Shown: piece by piece, positions 6,212 through 14,208 of the stretch
Position numbering within the stretch: position 1 is the stretch's first letter
Layout: every line of letters begins with the position of its first letter
Origin: a virus
Length of the DNA: 20,848 nucleotides
Reading direction: 5' to 3' (one strand)
IMG/VR virus record: IMGVR_UViG_3300025086_000318
Span: 1-20,848 of that record
The notes under the pieces: generated by a model
What the model saw: only the letters and a program-made list of their open reading frames with translations
Told to the model about the DNA's origin: nothing
Database searches by the model: none
Position numbers and translations under genes: made by a program

Positions 6212-8614
6212 CTAGTTACCTCTTCCAGGTGCGCCTTGATTAATACGTTCGCGATTAACCTCGGCTCTTAGCAGGGCGATATCCTCCTGTGAGTCTATCT
6301 TGTCTGCGGCCAACTCTTCCTTAGATTCTTCCTTCGCCATATCAAACATCAGGCGTTGGTCGAATTCAGCAGCCTTGCGCTGTAAGTCTGCCGCCTTGAT
6401 ATCGAGTTCCTTAGACCGGAGCTCAACTAAGGGGTCTACTTCGCCCTCTGGCGGGGGCATGAGAGCCGCCATAACTTCTTCGGTGTACTGAGCTATAAGT
6501 TCAGCGACCTTGGCCTCTACGTCCATCTGAGGAGGTTGCTGACCTGTCTGCATAGCCTGCTCCATCATGGCCCTCATTTCTGCATCAGCAACACCTCGAG
6601 CCTTAAACGCAATATGTTCGCAGAGATGCGCCTGCAACAAAGCAAACACTGGCGGAGACGCCGCCGGAACTGGCGTTTTCATAAATATGATGTGCGCCGT
6701 CATGTGTGCATCATGATCCTGCGTCGGGAACGCCTGCAAATTCTCTTGAATAATCGATTTTGCGTTTTCTATGGCCGGATCAGTGGGCTGCGGTGGCGTA
6801 GGTGTCGGTAGCAGCGCCTCAATGTTATGCACGCCTATCGCTTCATAGATTCTGCGATACGCTTCGTGGAGATTATGCATCTGCGGATTAGTCTGCGCCA
6901 GCTGAAGCTGCGTTTGTGCGAGTGCCAGCCTTTGTGACATGGAGTAGATATTTGGATCAGACACAGGTATAACATCGACACGCTCATCAAAATCTGCCTG
7001 TTTTACGGTTGCTTCGGCACCGTACACATTATACGGATACATGGGCGGGAGAGATTCAGCAAAAACACGAGCTAACATTTTGAACTCTTGTTTCTGTGCG
7101 TAGTGAAGCCGCTTGTGAATTGCGGACATGACCTTGGAACCACGCTCAAGAAGAGCCACTGTAGTTCCAACAGCTGCTTGCTGGTTACCGTCACCAACCT
7201 GAAGATCCGCAATCGCCGCAAAACGGCGACCTGCATCCACAATAAACCCAAGAAGACTCATCAGAGTCTGGCTAGGTTCCTTGTACGGGAGCGGCATAAT
7301 GCTTTCGCGCAGAGCGCCACCGGGAACATCAATATCACGAAACTCGCCAGGAGACAGAGGCTCATCAGAATCACGAATGCGAATACCACGAGCCTTAAAG
7401 CCAGCGGGAAGATTAGCAAGTGTACCAGCATCAATCAGCTGCCTCAGAATAGAGGTGGCAGAACGACCAAGGCCACCAATCATGTGCAAAAGGCCGAAAC
7501 CATAAAAACCCAAGCCGGGCAAGAATTTGTAATGAGAGAAGTACTGAATCTTCTTGTAGTACTCGTCACCTTCACGCCAGTTTCTGCGAATTGCCAGAAC
7601 TTTTCCGCTGCCCTCGTCAATCGTCACGATGTACGGAAGCTTAATTCCTGTTTGTTCTCCATCAATCGGACTCACGTGTTCAAAACCCGGCAGATCAAGA
7701 TCGGTGTGAACCTCTAAAAGTGTGCAGTCTTGTTCATCGCCGCCAGCATGTTCTACGCCCTGAAGCTCACGTTCTTTTGAGCGCACTTCATCGTCAGACG
7801 CGTAGGCCGTTATGTCCACTTCGCGATAGAACCCCGCCGCTTGGTTCTTCCTGACATCGTTTGTGTTCATCCGGATTACGTGCGTAACACGCGAAGCAGA
7901 TGAAAGGTCGGTTGCGTTGTACGGAACCAGAAGATCATCGGCAGGCACGAATTTTGAAACAGCGCGGTCTAGGATGTCGTCAAAGTAGACTTTCTTAAAC
8001 GCGCTACCAGCCAGCGGTAAATAGAACAGCAGACGATCCATCTCAGGGTCGTACTCGTCCATAACGTTCATGATCTGGAAGTTCATAAACTCCTGAACAC
8101 GCTGAGACTGCATCTCTACGTCTGGATTAGACGCGCCAACAACCTGGGTCCGCACGGGACCGGAACTGGGCAGCAATTCCTTGTAGGCCTGTGCCTGAAA
8201 CTGTGTGACTGCTTCCGCAATCAGGGGATGCGTAACACCGCTGGACCCACGAAAAGGCTCGTCTCGATGTTCGTACTTGATGCCTAGAAGATCCAGACCC
8301 TCTGTGTAAGCATCCTCCCAATCCTGTCTGCCACCTTTGTCGTCCTCATAGTAGCCAATAAGCTCCATGGCGACTTCCATAAGGACGCGCTCGTCAAGAA
8401 TTTCAGCTAGGTTTGCATCAGGCTCTGCCTGAAGCTCTTCTGCTATGGCGTCTTCGAAGTTGAAAAGAACAGACCCATCTTCCTCTTCGATAATTTCAAT
8501 CGGGTCCTCGTTCTCGCCCTCTTCAACCTCAATCTCATCGTCTTCAAAATCTTCAACGGGCATCCCTTGAGACGGCATAGACGTGTCGATAAGTGAAATC
8601 GGTTCTCTTGCCAT
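6212..8614 (-). CDS. Portal protein
   Basis: An 800-residue protein, in the size range of P22-like and large marine phage portals. It begins with an acidic 60-residue region. Motifs seen: RGSSGVTHPLIAEAVTQFQA (about 122-141), typical of portals ('P.i...v..~.a'), then FLPLAGSAFKKVYFD-like sequence near 198, PADDLLVPYNATDLSSA near 226, YFSHYKFLPGLGFYGFGLLH near 356, and a tunnel-region helix with GDGNQQAAVGTTVALLERGS near 474. The C-terminus is a long coiled coil (about 690-790). The portal forms the dodecameric DNA channel at one vertex and docks the terminase. It starts at TAATG overlapping the holin stop. Its place between TerL and scaffold/capsid genes is standard. Confidence 0.85.
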   Translation of the reverse strand: MAREPISLIDTSMPSQGMPVEDFEDDEIEVEEGENEDPIEIIEEEDGSVLFNFEDAIAEELQAEPDANLAEILDERVLMEVAMELIGYYEDDKGGRQDWEDAYTEGLDLLGIKYEHRDEPFRGSSGVTHPLIAEAVTQFQAQAYKELLPSSGPVRTQVVGASNPDVEMQSQRVQEFMNFQIMNVMDEYDPEMDRLLFYLPLAGSAFKKVYFDDILDRAVSKFVPADDLLVPYNATDLSSASRVTHVIRMNTNDVRKNQAAGFYREVDITAYASDDEVRSKERELQGVEHAGGDEQDCTLLEVHTDLDLPGFEHVSPIDGEQTGIKLPYIVTIDEGSGKVLAIRRNWREGDEYYKKIQYFSHYKFLPGLGFYGFGLLHMIGGLGRSATSILRQLIDAGTLANLPAGFKARGIRIRDSDEPLSPGEFRDIDVPGGALRESIMPLPYKEPSQTLMSLLGFIVDAGRRFAAIADLQVGDGNQQAAVGTTVALLERGSKVMSAIHKRLHYAQKQEFKMLARVFAESLPPMYPYNVYGAEATVKQADFDERVDVIPVSDPNIYSMSQRLALAQTQLQLAQTNPQMHNLHEAYRRIYEAIGVHNIEALLPTPTPPQPTDPAIENAKSIIQENLQAFPTQDHDAHMTAHIIFMKTPVPAASPPVFALLQAHLCEHIAFKARGVADAEMRAMMEQAMQTGQQPPQMDVEAKVAELIAQYTEEVMAALMPPPEGEVDPLVELRSKELDIKAADLQRKAAEFDQRLMFDMAKEESKEELAADKIDSQEDIALLRAEVNRERINQGAPGRGN

Positions 8615-9021
8615 TATTTACTCACCTTCTTAATTTTTTCCACGGTTCTGAGGCCCCCCAATCCTAACATGCCCATCAACACAGGCATCATCTGTTCCAT
8701 GTCCAATTTGGGTAGCTCAACCAAGTACCCGGTCTGGGCCATCACAAAAGAGGCCAGCGGAAAAATCAGAAAGTTGAAACACATCGCCAGCCCGCATGAC
8801 CAGCCGATGAAGGGCCGCCAGCCGGCCACAAAGACAGAACGGTGACTCGCCTCTGCCTTGTTGATGTCAAGTTGAGCAAGGTCAATTTTAGCGAGATGCG
8901 CGGTCAATTGTGCCTCGATCTCGCGCTCTGCTTTAGCTTTAGCTTCTTTGTCTTCCGGCAGAAACCGTCCGATGACATCCGTCACCGCAGGAAGAATACT
9001 CGGAAGAAGCGCCTGTATCAT
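8614..9021 (-). CDS. Three-TM holin, GTA type
   Basis: A 135-residue protein. A soluble N-terminal helix region (about 20-60, Lys/Glu/Ala-rich) leads into FVAGWRPFIGWSCGLAMCFN (64-83), the hallmark of the 'holin of 3TMs, for gene-transfer release' family known from alphaproteobacterial gene transfer agents and many phages. Hydrophobic spans lie at about 72-96 and 112-124, with an amphipathic N-terminal helix (1-18). Holins time lysis by forming membrane lesions. The start overlaps the stop of a 30-residue TM peptide gene (ATGA) and the stop overlaps the portal start. No endolysin accompanies it in this window. Confidence 0.85.
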   Translation of the reverse strand: MIQALLPSILPAVTDVIGRFLPEDKEAKAKAEREIEAQLTAHLAKIDLAQLDINKAEASHRSVFVAGWRPFIGWSCGLAMCFNFLIFPLASFVMAQTGYLVELPKLDMEQMMPVLMGMLGLGGLRTVEKIKKVSK

Positions 9022-9110
9022 TTTTTAACCGCCAAAAGTAGAAGAACGCCGAGCATGACCACAATCAACATCTCTCCAGATGAAAAAATAAAGCTTGAAA
9101 CGGGCATCAT
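9018..9110 (-). CDS. 30-residue single-TM peptide upstream of the holin
   Basis: A tiny reading frame: MMPVSSFIFSSGEM, a hydrophobic span of about 14 residues (LIVVMLGVLLLLAV) and a KK end. It has a Shine-Dalgarno-like GAGGTG about 7 bases before the ATG, begins just after the stop of the EF-hand gene and ends with ATGA on the holin start. It fills the otherwise unexplained 98-bp gap. 'GEMLIVVMLGVLLLL..KK' looks like the N-terminal helix of TatA-type proteins, where a polar Glu precedes a short hydrophobic helix, but the amphipathic helix of TatA is missing. It could be a holin partner, antiholin or pinholin-like peptide. The gene is likely; the function is inference. Confidence 0.6.
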   Translation of the reverse strand: MMPVSSFIFSSGEMLIVVMLGVLLLLAVKK

Positions 9111-9119
9111 TTCCACACC

Positions 9120-9431
9120 TCATTTTCCTTTAGCCATGTACGCGGTCATTCCCATGTACGCACCAATAACCCCCGCTTGGCCTATGTAAAAAAGCCCAAA
9201 CAAATCGGACAAAGCCTTAATCCTTGCGTCCGGAAAGATCGGCAAGAACACGGCGGCAGTGAAAAATAGCATAGAAATCATCGCTACCCAAGCCATTCTA
9301 CGCTGGGCATCTGCTTTCTCGTGTTTGTCAAGTGCTTCTGCGGCGGCTAACTCTGCATCCGACACGATTCCGTCTCCGTCAATATCAAGCGCGTTCTTGA
9401 CGCTGTCTTTCTGTAACTTTTTCTGAACCAT
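9120..9431 (-). CDS. EF-hand membrane protein
   Basis: A 103-residue protein. Residues 16-27 (DIDGDGIVSDAE) form a complete canonical EF-hand calcium loop with acidic or polar ligands at loop positions 1, 3, 5, 9 and 12 and Gly at 6. A charged linker (to about 45) precedes two predicted membrane spans (about 46-67 and 77-99) joined by a short loop. It is a small bitopic/hairpin membrane protein with a probably cytoplasmic or periplasmic calcium-binding N-terminus. It lies between a TM/coiled-coil protein and the holin pair, so a lysis or envelope function is plausible. The domain call is firm; the role is not known. Confidence 0.75.
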   Translation of the reverse strand: MVQKKLQKDSVKNALDIDGDGIVSDAELAAAEALDKHEKADAQRRMAWVAMISMLFFTAAVFLPIFPDARIKALSDLFGLFYIGQAGVIGAYMGMTAYMAKGK

Positions 9432-9432
9432 T

Positions 9433-9966
9433 TTACTTCCTCAACAAGGGATTATCTAAAGCTCTCTGTAATTTTTTGTCCTGACTCTTTTCAAACGTGT
9501 CTAATTTAGCGTCCACGCCATTAATTTTGTTATCAAAACGAGCTGATGCGGAAGATATTATACTTCTTATCACGGATTCCGCTTGACGCATTGCCTCTCT
9601 TGTTTCAGCATCAAGGGTTCGCGACCGTTTCTCTACGGCAGACATGCCTTCGTACAATTTTGTTGCGTCATCGCGCACATCTTGGCGCGTATCACGTACA
9701 ATCTCCTGTATTTCTTGGTTTCGTACCCTTAAAGCGTCCATGTCTTGGGTTAAAAGGCCCATTTTTTCATCTAAAACGGCTAGTTTCTTGTCAAAACCGC
9801 TTAAATCAGGCGCAGTATAGGACGAAATCCTCTCTTTCATGTCCATATAGTCTTTATAGACCTCAAAAGCGCCGTATAAACCACCAATTAGCGTCGATAA
9901 TGCCAAAAGAACGGCCACCATCTTGCCGCCTTTGAATTTTACGCCTGCAAATTCAACCTCTGCCAT
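9433..9966 (-). CDS. N-terminal TM plus long coiled-coil protein
   Basis: A 177-residue protein. One predicted membrane span lies at about residues 16-36 (MVAVLLALSTLIGGLYGAFE), followed by some 130 residues of charged, heptad-patterned helix (MDALRVRNQEIQEIVRDTRQ and onwards) with no Cys or catalytic motif. Type II membrane topology with a long extracytoplasmic coil resembles inner-membrane spanins, although those usually lie beside an outer-membrane lipoprotein gene, which is not evident here. It starts immediately after the stop of the Pro-rich exported protein gene and is followed by the EF-hand gene. A lysis-associated or envelope-spanning role is inference. Confidence 0.65.
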   Translation of the reverse strand: MAEVEFAGVKFKGGKMVAVLLALSTLIGGLYGAFEVYKDYMDMKERISSYTAPDLSGFDKKLAVLDEKMGLLTQDMDALRVRNQEIQEIVRDTRQDVRDDATKLYEGMSAVEKRSRTLDAETREAMRQAESVIRSIISSASARFDNKINGVDAKLDTFEKSQDKKLQRALDNPLLRK

Positions 9967-11235
9967 CTACCTGCTCCACTCAAGTCCAAGAAAGGCTTCA
10001 TGAGCCGCGTTGGAAGCACCAAACACTTGGTAATCCTGAAGCGGGTTAGACAAACTGCGGTTATCCGTCAGGAATTCTTTTGGAAAAAACCCTTGCGTGT
10101 CTTGCAAAGCGGTACCAGTAGCGATCTTAGCCCCAATCATGTTCATCACCACCAGTGTCGTAGTCTGAGACGCCGCGTTGTACCGCTGACTTGGTGCGAT
10201 TTTCTTTACAACCTTCTGGGCAGCGGCCTTTATCTTCTCTTGGCGCGTCTTTGGCTTTGGTGCGGGAGCCTCGGCTTGCGGACCACTGTCTGTTTCCGGC
10301 TGTTCCTGTTCCGATGACTCCGCCACGGGTTGTTCGTTCGGCTGTTCCTGACGTTGAGGCTCTTCAGAAGCACGTTCCTGCGGTTCAGGTCTGGGGGCCG
10401 CTTCCATTTCAGCCTCGATCTCGGCCTCTGCCTGCGCTTCTTCGCGACGTTGTTCGGGTTGCGGTGCGGCTACCGGCTGGATCGTCGGCGGCGGGGGCGC
10501 TTCGGGCGCCGGAGGAGGACCTATGTTTGCCTGCATGGGGGGCGGAGGCGCTTCGGGCCCTGGAGGAGGAGCCATGGGTTCAAGAGGCGGAGGCGCTGGA
10601 GGAGCCGCAACGGCCACCTGAACTTCATGGCGAGAAATCTGATCTAGGATCTGTTGCTCAACTACATTCTGATACGTAAACGTAAGTGAAGGCTCTGAGA
10701 ATTTTGGACCGAAAAATCCAGAATGAAACCCGGCATCCACGCCGAATAACTCAAACTCCCCCGTCAGTATGCTAAAGCTGTTTTCCGCAACCGTATCTTC
10801 AAAGGTAAAAGTGCGAAGCCCGAAAAAGTCCAGTTCAACCTCGCGCTCAAACTTTTCAACCACCGTGTTCGTGTCGTCAAACAACGCTATCGTCAGGTTG
10901 AAGATGTCACGGCAGTCACCACGCTGCGTGATCGTAGCGCACGTAGCAAGAGTCGCGTTAGATTGATGACTGTCCACGGTCACTGAACTGTCCAGCGTAA
11001 ACCCACGACGCACCTCATCTTCCGTCAAAGGCACATCAAAACTACTCGTATACGTCCCACCTCCGGCAGTAGCGTTGCCAGTGCAGAACTCTCCTGCCGT
11101 ACAGCCTGTCGTTGTCGAAGACGTTGTGCTTCCGCTCGTCGTGAACGCAGACATGCCCGGAAGAACATTGTCCGTGGTCACTGTTTCAGCCGCCGCCGTC
11201 GAACAAAACAGAAAAAATGCCACAAGCCAGCGCAT
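9967..11235 (-). CDS. Secreted Pro/Glu-rich protein
   Basis: A 422-residue protein. The ATG at 11235 overlaps the upstream stop (ATGA); a GTG one codon earlier is unlikely. A Sec signal peptide (MRWLVAFFLFCSTAAA, cleavage near AAA-E) leads into a beta-rich region (about 18-195) with several Cys residues. Next come about 60 residues of poly-Pro blocks (APPAPPPLEPMAPPPGPEAP and similar), about 80 residues of Glu/Gln/Ala/Pro, a basic segment (KPKTRQEKIKAAAQKVVKK) and a folded C-terminus (about 350-422). Architecture recalls TonB-like or spanin-like periplasm-spanning linkers. I know of similar exported proteins in marine phage late operons but no assigned function. Confidence 0.7.
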   Translation of the reverse strand: MRWLVAFFLFCSTAAAETVTTDNVLPGMSAFTTSGSTTSSTTTGCTAGEFCTGNATAGGGTYTSSFDVPLTEDEVRRGFTLDSSVTVDSHQSNATLATCATITQRGDCRDIFNLTIALFDDTNTVVEKFEREVELDFFGLRTFTFEDTVAENSFSILTGEFELFGVDAGFHSGFFGPKFSEPSLTFTYQNVVEQQILDQISRHEVQVAVAAPPAPPPLEPMAPPPGPEAPPPPMQANIGPPPAPEAPPPPTIQPVAAPQPEQRREEAQAEAEIEAEMEAAPRPEPQERASEEPQRQEQPNEQPVAESSEQEQPETDSGPQAEAPAPKPKTRQEKIKAAAQKVVKKIAPSQRYNAASQTTTLVVMNMIGAKIATGTALQDTQGFFPKEFLTDNRSLSNPLQDYQVFGASNAAHEAFLGLEWSR

Positions 11236-11741
11236 CACTCGTACTCGTTGTATTCAGGGAAAACAGGATTCGAGTCTGGCGTCTCCGCAACACGGATCAA
11301 GGCTCCTTGTGGAGCCCTGTCCGGGTTCTCCAGCCACTTCTCCTTAGCCTCATCACCGATCTTGCCCTCAAACGGACACGGCGTACCGGCCATCCACAAC
11401 GCGTCCCAGACACGAACTTCCTGGCACAGCAAACTAATGCCAGCGACCTTCAGGCCCATGCCGTAAACAGCTCGAGCCAGCTTGATCCGCTCACAATTCA
11501 AGTCACGCGTCGTCGTTCCGCCAGACACACCAAAAATGCCCGTCTGCACGGCACCACTAACGCCTGTTTGACAGACATCAGAGTTGTTGACGACTATCGA
11601 AGGGCTGGACGCCGTTGGCGGCGTCTTATCTACTACCGTGGAACTGCTGACCGTGGCAGATGTTACAGTGTCCACGGCTTTAGCCGTTGTTGCGATAGAA
11701 AGAACCGCCGCAAACGCAGCAAGCCCAATCCATCTTAACAT
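11235..11741 (-). CDS. Secreted Cys-containing protein
   Basis: A 168-residue protein with a clear signal peptide (MLRWIGLAAFAAVLSIATTA, cleavage near AKA-V). The mature part begins with a Thr/Ser/Val-rich stretch and has four Cys residues (SDVCQTG, NCERI, LLCQEVR, TPCPFEG) that could form two disulfides in the periplasm. The C-terminal part is polar (EAKEKWLENPDRAPQGALIR) and ends in acidic NEYE. The start lies 2 bp after the stop of the holin-like gene; the stop overlaps the next gene's ATG, another signal-peptide protein, suggesting a partnership. No family is recognised. Export is seen in the sequence; a lysis or superinfection-related function would be a guess. Confidence 0.7.
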   Translation of the reverse strand: MLRWIGLAAFAAVLSIATTAKAVDTVTSATVSSSTVVDKTPPTASSPSIVVNNSDVCQTGVSGAVQTGIFGVSGGTTTRDLNCERIKLARAVYGMGLKVAGISLLCQEVRVWDALWMAGTPCPFEGKIGDEAKEKWLENPDRAPQGALIRVAETPDSNPVFPEYNEYE

Positions 11742-11743
11742 CG

Positions 11744-11905
11744 CTAAATGACGCCTTTTTCCTTCAGAATGAATCCGGCAGCACCGCCCACGATGCCAAC
11801 AACGATAACGATAGGCTGACCTACCAAAACGCCAATGCCAACAACCGCTCCGCCAATCGCGGCGTAGCTCGAAGGCTCCTTCATTCGACTAACGATCCAA
11901 TTCAC
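11744..11905 (-). CDS. Short holin-like two-span protein (GTG start)
   Basis: A 53-residue protein: N-terminus MNWIVSRMKEPSSYAAIGGA, then a Gly/Val/Ile-rich hydrophobic stretch with a Gln-Pro break (VLVGQPIVIVVG), and an ending FILKEKGVI. The start is GTG at 11905, preceded by AGGAG at suitable distance; an internal ATG seven codons later lacks a ribosome-binding site. A short amphipathic leader with K-E-P-S, followed by two hydrophobic segments around 'GQP', is a layout I recall for small phage holin-like proteins. It fills the gap between TerL and the exported-protein genes. Gene and membrane nature are well supported; the holin activity is inferred. Confidence 0.65.
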   Translation of the reverse strand: MNWIVSRMKEPSSYAAIGGAVVGIGVLVGQPIVIVVGIVGGAAGFILKEKGVI

Positions 11906-11914
11906 CGGAATCTC

Positions 11915-13375
11915 CTAATAATACTGTCGGGGATGTACCAAGGGCGAAGGTTCGTCGTCTTCATCGTCACTGTCAAGGCGAACAAAGCCGCCTTTACGGT
12001 ATCTGATAAGCGCCATCGACATGCTGTCACAGTAGTCATCGTAGTCGCCATTCGGAAAAGCCGCGCACTCGTCAATCACTTCTTCCGCGAATCTCTTCTC
12101 CGGAGCCCACACCCTCCCAGACTCAAACATCGGCGCAACCGTATGCATCCGCGTATGCTTGTCATTGCCCCTAGACGGTGTGTAATTAATAACCGGAATA
12201 CCCATCGTCCGTAACTCGTCCGTGAGCGGTGTACCACTGGCCTTGGCCTCAATCAGCACCATGTCCGGATCCCAGTACTTGTACTCCTCCATCGCATTCG
12301 CCTTCAGTTCCGGAAAGTCCCAACGACCCTTCTTCGCATCCAGCAAAATGATGTTGTCCGGACCACCGTCCATGGGCTTGAACACACCCCACGTCGTAAT
12401 CGCAGAATAGTCCGCCGTCTCCTTCTTTGAGAACGCCGTATCATAAGACTGCATGATATAACTAATCTCTGGAACAGAATCCTTCTCCCACGTGTTCCAC
12501 CACTCCTTCTTGATAATCGCGCCTTCCTCGGCAACAGGATTCTGCTGCCACTGCGCGTTCCACTTGCCCAAGGACAACGAAGCCTTGACCCTTAACAACT
12601 CATCCTTCTTCCAGAACTCAGGCCACAGAAGATTGCCACTCGGCAGGATCGCCGGAAACTCCACAATGTCCCACTGGTCAGACATCGAATCCGACGCCTG
12701 CGCCTTGACCAACTTGCCGGTCAAATCCTTCAAGGACCACCGCGTCATAACCACAACTATCGAACCACCAGGCTGCAAACGCTGACGAGGACCAGACGTA
12801 TACCACTCATACGCACTCTCCATCGCCGTCTCAGACAACGCATCCTGCTCCGAATGCGGATCATCAATAATCAACAAGTCCGCACCACGGCCCGTGATCG
12901 CACCACCAACACCAGCCGCGTAATATTCACCGCCCTGACCGGTCTCCCAGCGACCAGCAGCCTTTGAATCCGCACGCAAATCAACCTCCGGAAAGATCTG
13001 CTTGTAAACATCCAACTCCATAAGGTTCCTGACCTTACGACCAAACCGTACCGCAAGCTCCGCCGTATGCGTCGTCTGAATAATCTTCAATTCCGGATTC
13101 TTGCCGATCAACCACGCCGGCAACAGATAACTCGCAAACTCACTCTTCGTGTGTCGCGGAGGCATATTGACAATGATCCGTGAACCGGGGTTCTGCGCCA
13201 GCTTCTCAAATTGCCGCGCAACTTGCTTATGATGACTCCCCTCAATGAAACCATCATAAACATGCTTCACAAACGCCATAAAGTCTTCACGGGCTCTTTC
13301 CCTTACAGAAAGCGTCCGTTTCGCTTGCTCTAAAGCAAGGACTTCGCGCAAAACCTCATCGGAAGCGTTCAACAT
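11915..13375 (-). CDS. terL: Terminase large subunit
   Basis: A 486-residue packaging ATPase/nuclease. The ATG at 13375 is preferred because residues from there (MLNASDEVLREVLALEQAKR) look native; a longer frame from 13450 adds 25 residues with no family character. ATPase motifs: Walker A variant MPPRHTKSE (71-79), Walker B LLIIDDPH (167-174), and coupling motif VVVMTRWSLKDLTG (207-220). RNase H-like nuclease motifs: YDTAF with Asp 312, VLIEAKASG with Glu 376, and DDYCDSM with Asp 447/450. It cuts concatemers and drives DNA through the portal. It is the first gene of the late operon; no clear Shine-Dalgarno precedes its ATG. TerS lies some 6 kb away on the same strand. Confidence 0.95.
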   Translation of the reverse strand: MLNASDEVLREVLALEQAKRTLSVRERAREDFMAFVKHVYDGFIEGSHHKQVARQFEKLAQNPGSRIIVNMPPRHTKSEFASYLLPAWLIGKNPELKIIQTTHTAELAVRFGRKVRNLMELDVYKQIFPEVDLRADSKAAGRWETGQGGEYYAAGVGGAITGRGADLLIIDDPHSEQDALSETAMESAYEWYTSGPRQRLQPGGSIVVVMTRWSLKDLTGKLVKAQASDSMSDQWDIVEFPAILPSGNLLWPEFWKKDELLRVKASLSLGKWNAQWQQNPVAEEGAIIKKEWWNTWEKDSVPEISYIMQSYDTAFSKKETADYSAITTWGVFKPMDGGPDNIILLDAKKGRWDFPELKANAMEEYKYWDPDMVLIEAKASGTPLTDELRTMGIPVINYTPSRGNDKHTRMHTVAPMFESGRVWAPEKRFAEEVIDECAAFPNGDYDDYCDSMSMALIRYRKGGFVRLDSDDEDDEPSPLVHPRQYY

Positions 13376-13419
13376 GTGTATTCTATATACTACGAATAAT
13401 GCAAAAGGAACCACGGACC

Positions 13420-13596
13420 ATGGACAACATAGTCGATCTCTTTGGATCAAATGAAGAACCAGAGCCGCTACAATGCAAGGGATGTGGAAGCTTTCGGTTC
13501 TTCCTGTATCCAGAAAACGTGGCCCAATGTGTCGAATGCGAAAAGTATCACGGCTTGGTCAGGCTAGGGCCGCTGTATATCCACGAACTCGAATGA
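13420..13596 (+). CDS. Small zinc-ribbon protein
   Basis: A 58-residue protein, MDNIVDLFGSNEEPEPLQCK at the start. Cys residues 19/22 and 37/40 form CxxC-x14-CxxC, a single zinc ribbon, with FRFFLYPENVAQ between the knuckles. The ATG at 13420 has AAGGAA 9 bases upstream; an in-frame ATG at 13399 has none. It is divergent from terL, sharing a 45-bp intergenic region that includes a TATACT-like -10 for this strand. Zinc-ribbon minis of this type sit beside terminase genes in several phages in my memory; the partner and role are unknown. Nucleic-acid or protein contact is the usual use of the fold. Confidence 0.7.
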   Translation: MDNIVDLFGSNEEPEPLQCKGCGSFRFFLYPENVAQCVECEKYHGLVRLGPLYIHELE

Positions 13597-13809
13597 AAAT
13601 ATATACGCGAAAAATTGTGGGCGTTTCGGTTTTCAAATGAAGGTGGGGGGCCTGGCTGGAGGAGCACGGTTCGGGGTTCAATGGAAATTAGGCCTGATTA
13701 TATTTCTAAAACAGTATTTCACCCCTCGCTCTGCTCGGGGTGCCCAGCGCCCGACGCGCACCCGCCTCGGTCGGTCGGGCGGAGGTCAATCGGCCTCCGC
13801 CCTAAGTAC
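13597..13809. other. GC-rich intergenic block between convergent genes
   Basis: No credible gene in about 210 bp. It holds a 6-bp hairpin (CACCCC 13720-13725 / GGGGTG 13737-13742) and a perfect 9-bp hairpin (GGGCGGAGG 13777-13785 / CCTCCGCCC 13794-13802, loop of 8). The 15-mer TGCCCAGCGCCCGAC at 13741-13755 recurs exactly at 14820-14834. The hairpins probably separate converging transcripts, though neither has a U-tract. The left part (13600-13720) is AT-richer and featureless. Confidence 0.55.
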
Positions 13810-13959
13810 CTAGTCGCCTGACTCATCAAGCTTGGCTGCCCAATCTATGATGAGATTGGCGTACTTTTCTTTATCCTCATCAGTCGTCGCTAGCCAATGT
13901 TTCGTATTGTAATACGTGATCTGGTCGCGAATGATGTTTCTGGCAGTGTAATGCATCAT
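13810..13959 (-). CDS. Small hypothetical protein
   Basis: A 49-residue protein too short for most gene finders: MMHYTARNIIRDQITYYNTK at the start, then HWLATTDEDKEKYANLIIDW and an acidic end. Its ATG overlaps the stop of the upstream 75-residue gene (ATGA) and GGAGAGG lies just before it, so translation is likely. Predicted mostly helical, with many Tyr and Trp. No family is recognised. It is the last gene of a short minus-strand unit that runs into the hairpin block at 13777-13802. Confidence 0.6.
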   Translation of the reverse strand: MMHYTARNIIRDQITYYNTKHWLATTDEDKEKYANLIIDWAAKLDESGD

Positions 13960-14183
13960 TCCTCTCCGAACTTGGCAGCCATTGCCGCGCTTATCTTCTG
14001 ACAGATATCGGAAGCTAGAATCTTTCCTTCGTCGGTTTCGTTAAGCTGCATCAGCGACAGGCCTGTCATGTTGAACTTGTCTTCCATAGCGTTCCAGTAC
14101 GCCATTTTGAAATCCACTGTTGGATCTTCTGCGCGGAGCTCATTAACTTGATCAATTAAATCTTGTTCAGCTTGTCTGCTCAT
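13956..14183 (-). CDS. Small helical hypothetical protein
   Basis: A 75-residue protein, MSRQAEQDLIDQVNELRAED at the start, mostly helical and acidic, containing VDFKMAYWNAMEDKFNMTGL and ending with KISAAMAAKFGEE. A purine-rich leader (AAAGAGAGAAAGACA) precedes the ATG as ribosome-binding region. It is coupled by ATGA to the downstream 49-residue gene. No known family. The strong hairpin at 14209-14233 lies just upstream, separating it from the preceding 101-residue gene. Confidence 0.6.
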   Translation of the reverse strand: MSRQAEQDLIDQVNELRAEDPTVDFKMAYWNAMEDKFNMTGLSLMQLNETDEGKILASDICQKISAAMAAKFGEE

Positions 14184-14208
14184 TGTCTTTCTCTCTTTCT
14201 TGGTTAGT

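Noticed and set aside
7088-7717. Plus-strand open frame of about 209 codons
   Set aside because: Antisense shadow of the portal gene, with no start signal or recognisable domain.
10191-10679. Plus-strand open frame of about 160 codons
   Set aside because: Antisense of the Pro/Glu-rich exported protein; its low-complexity codons create open frames on both strands.
13615-13821. Plus-strand frame of 68 codons after the zinc-ribbon gene
   Set aside because: No ribosome-binding site, and it crosses GC-rich hairpins; an intergenic artefact.
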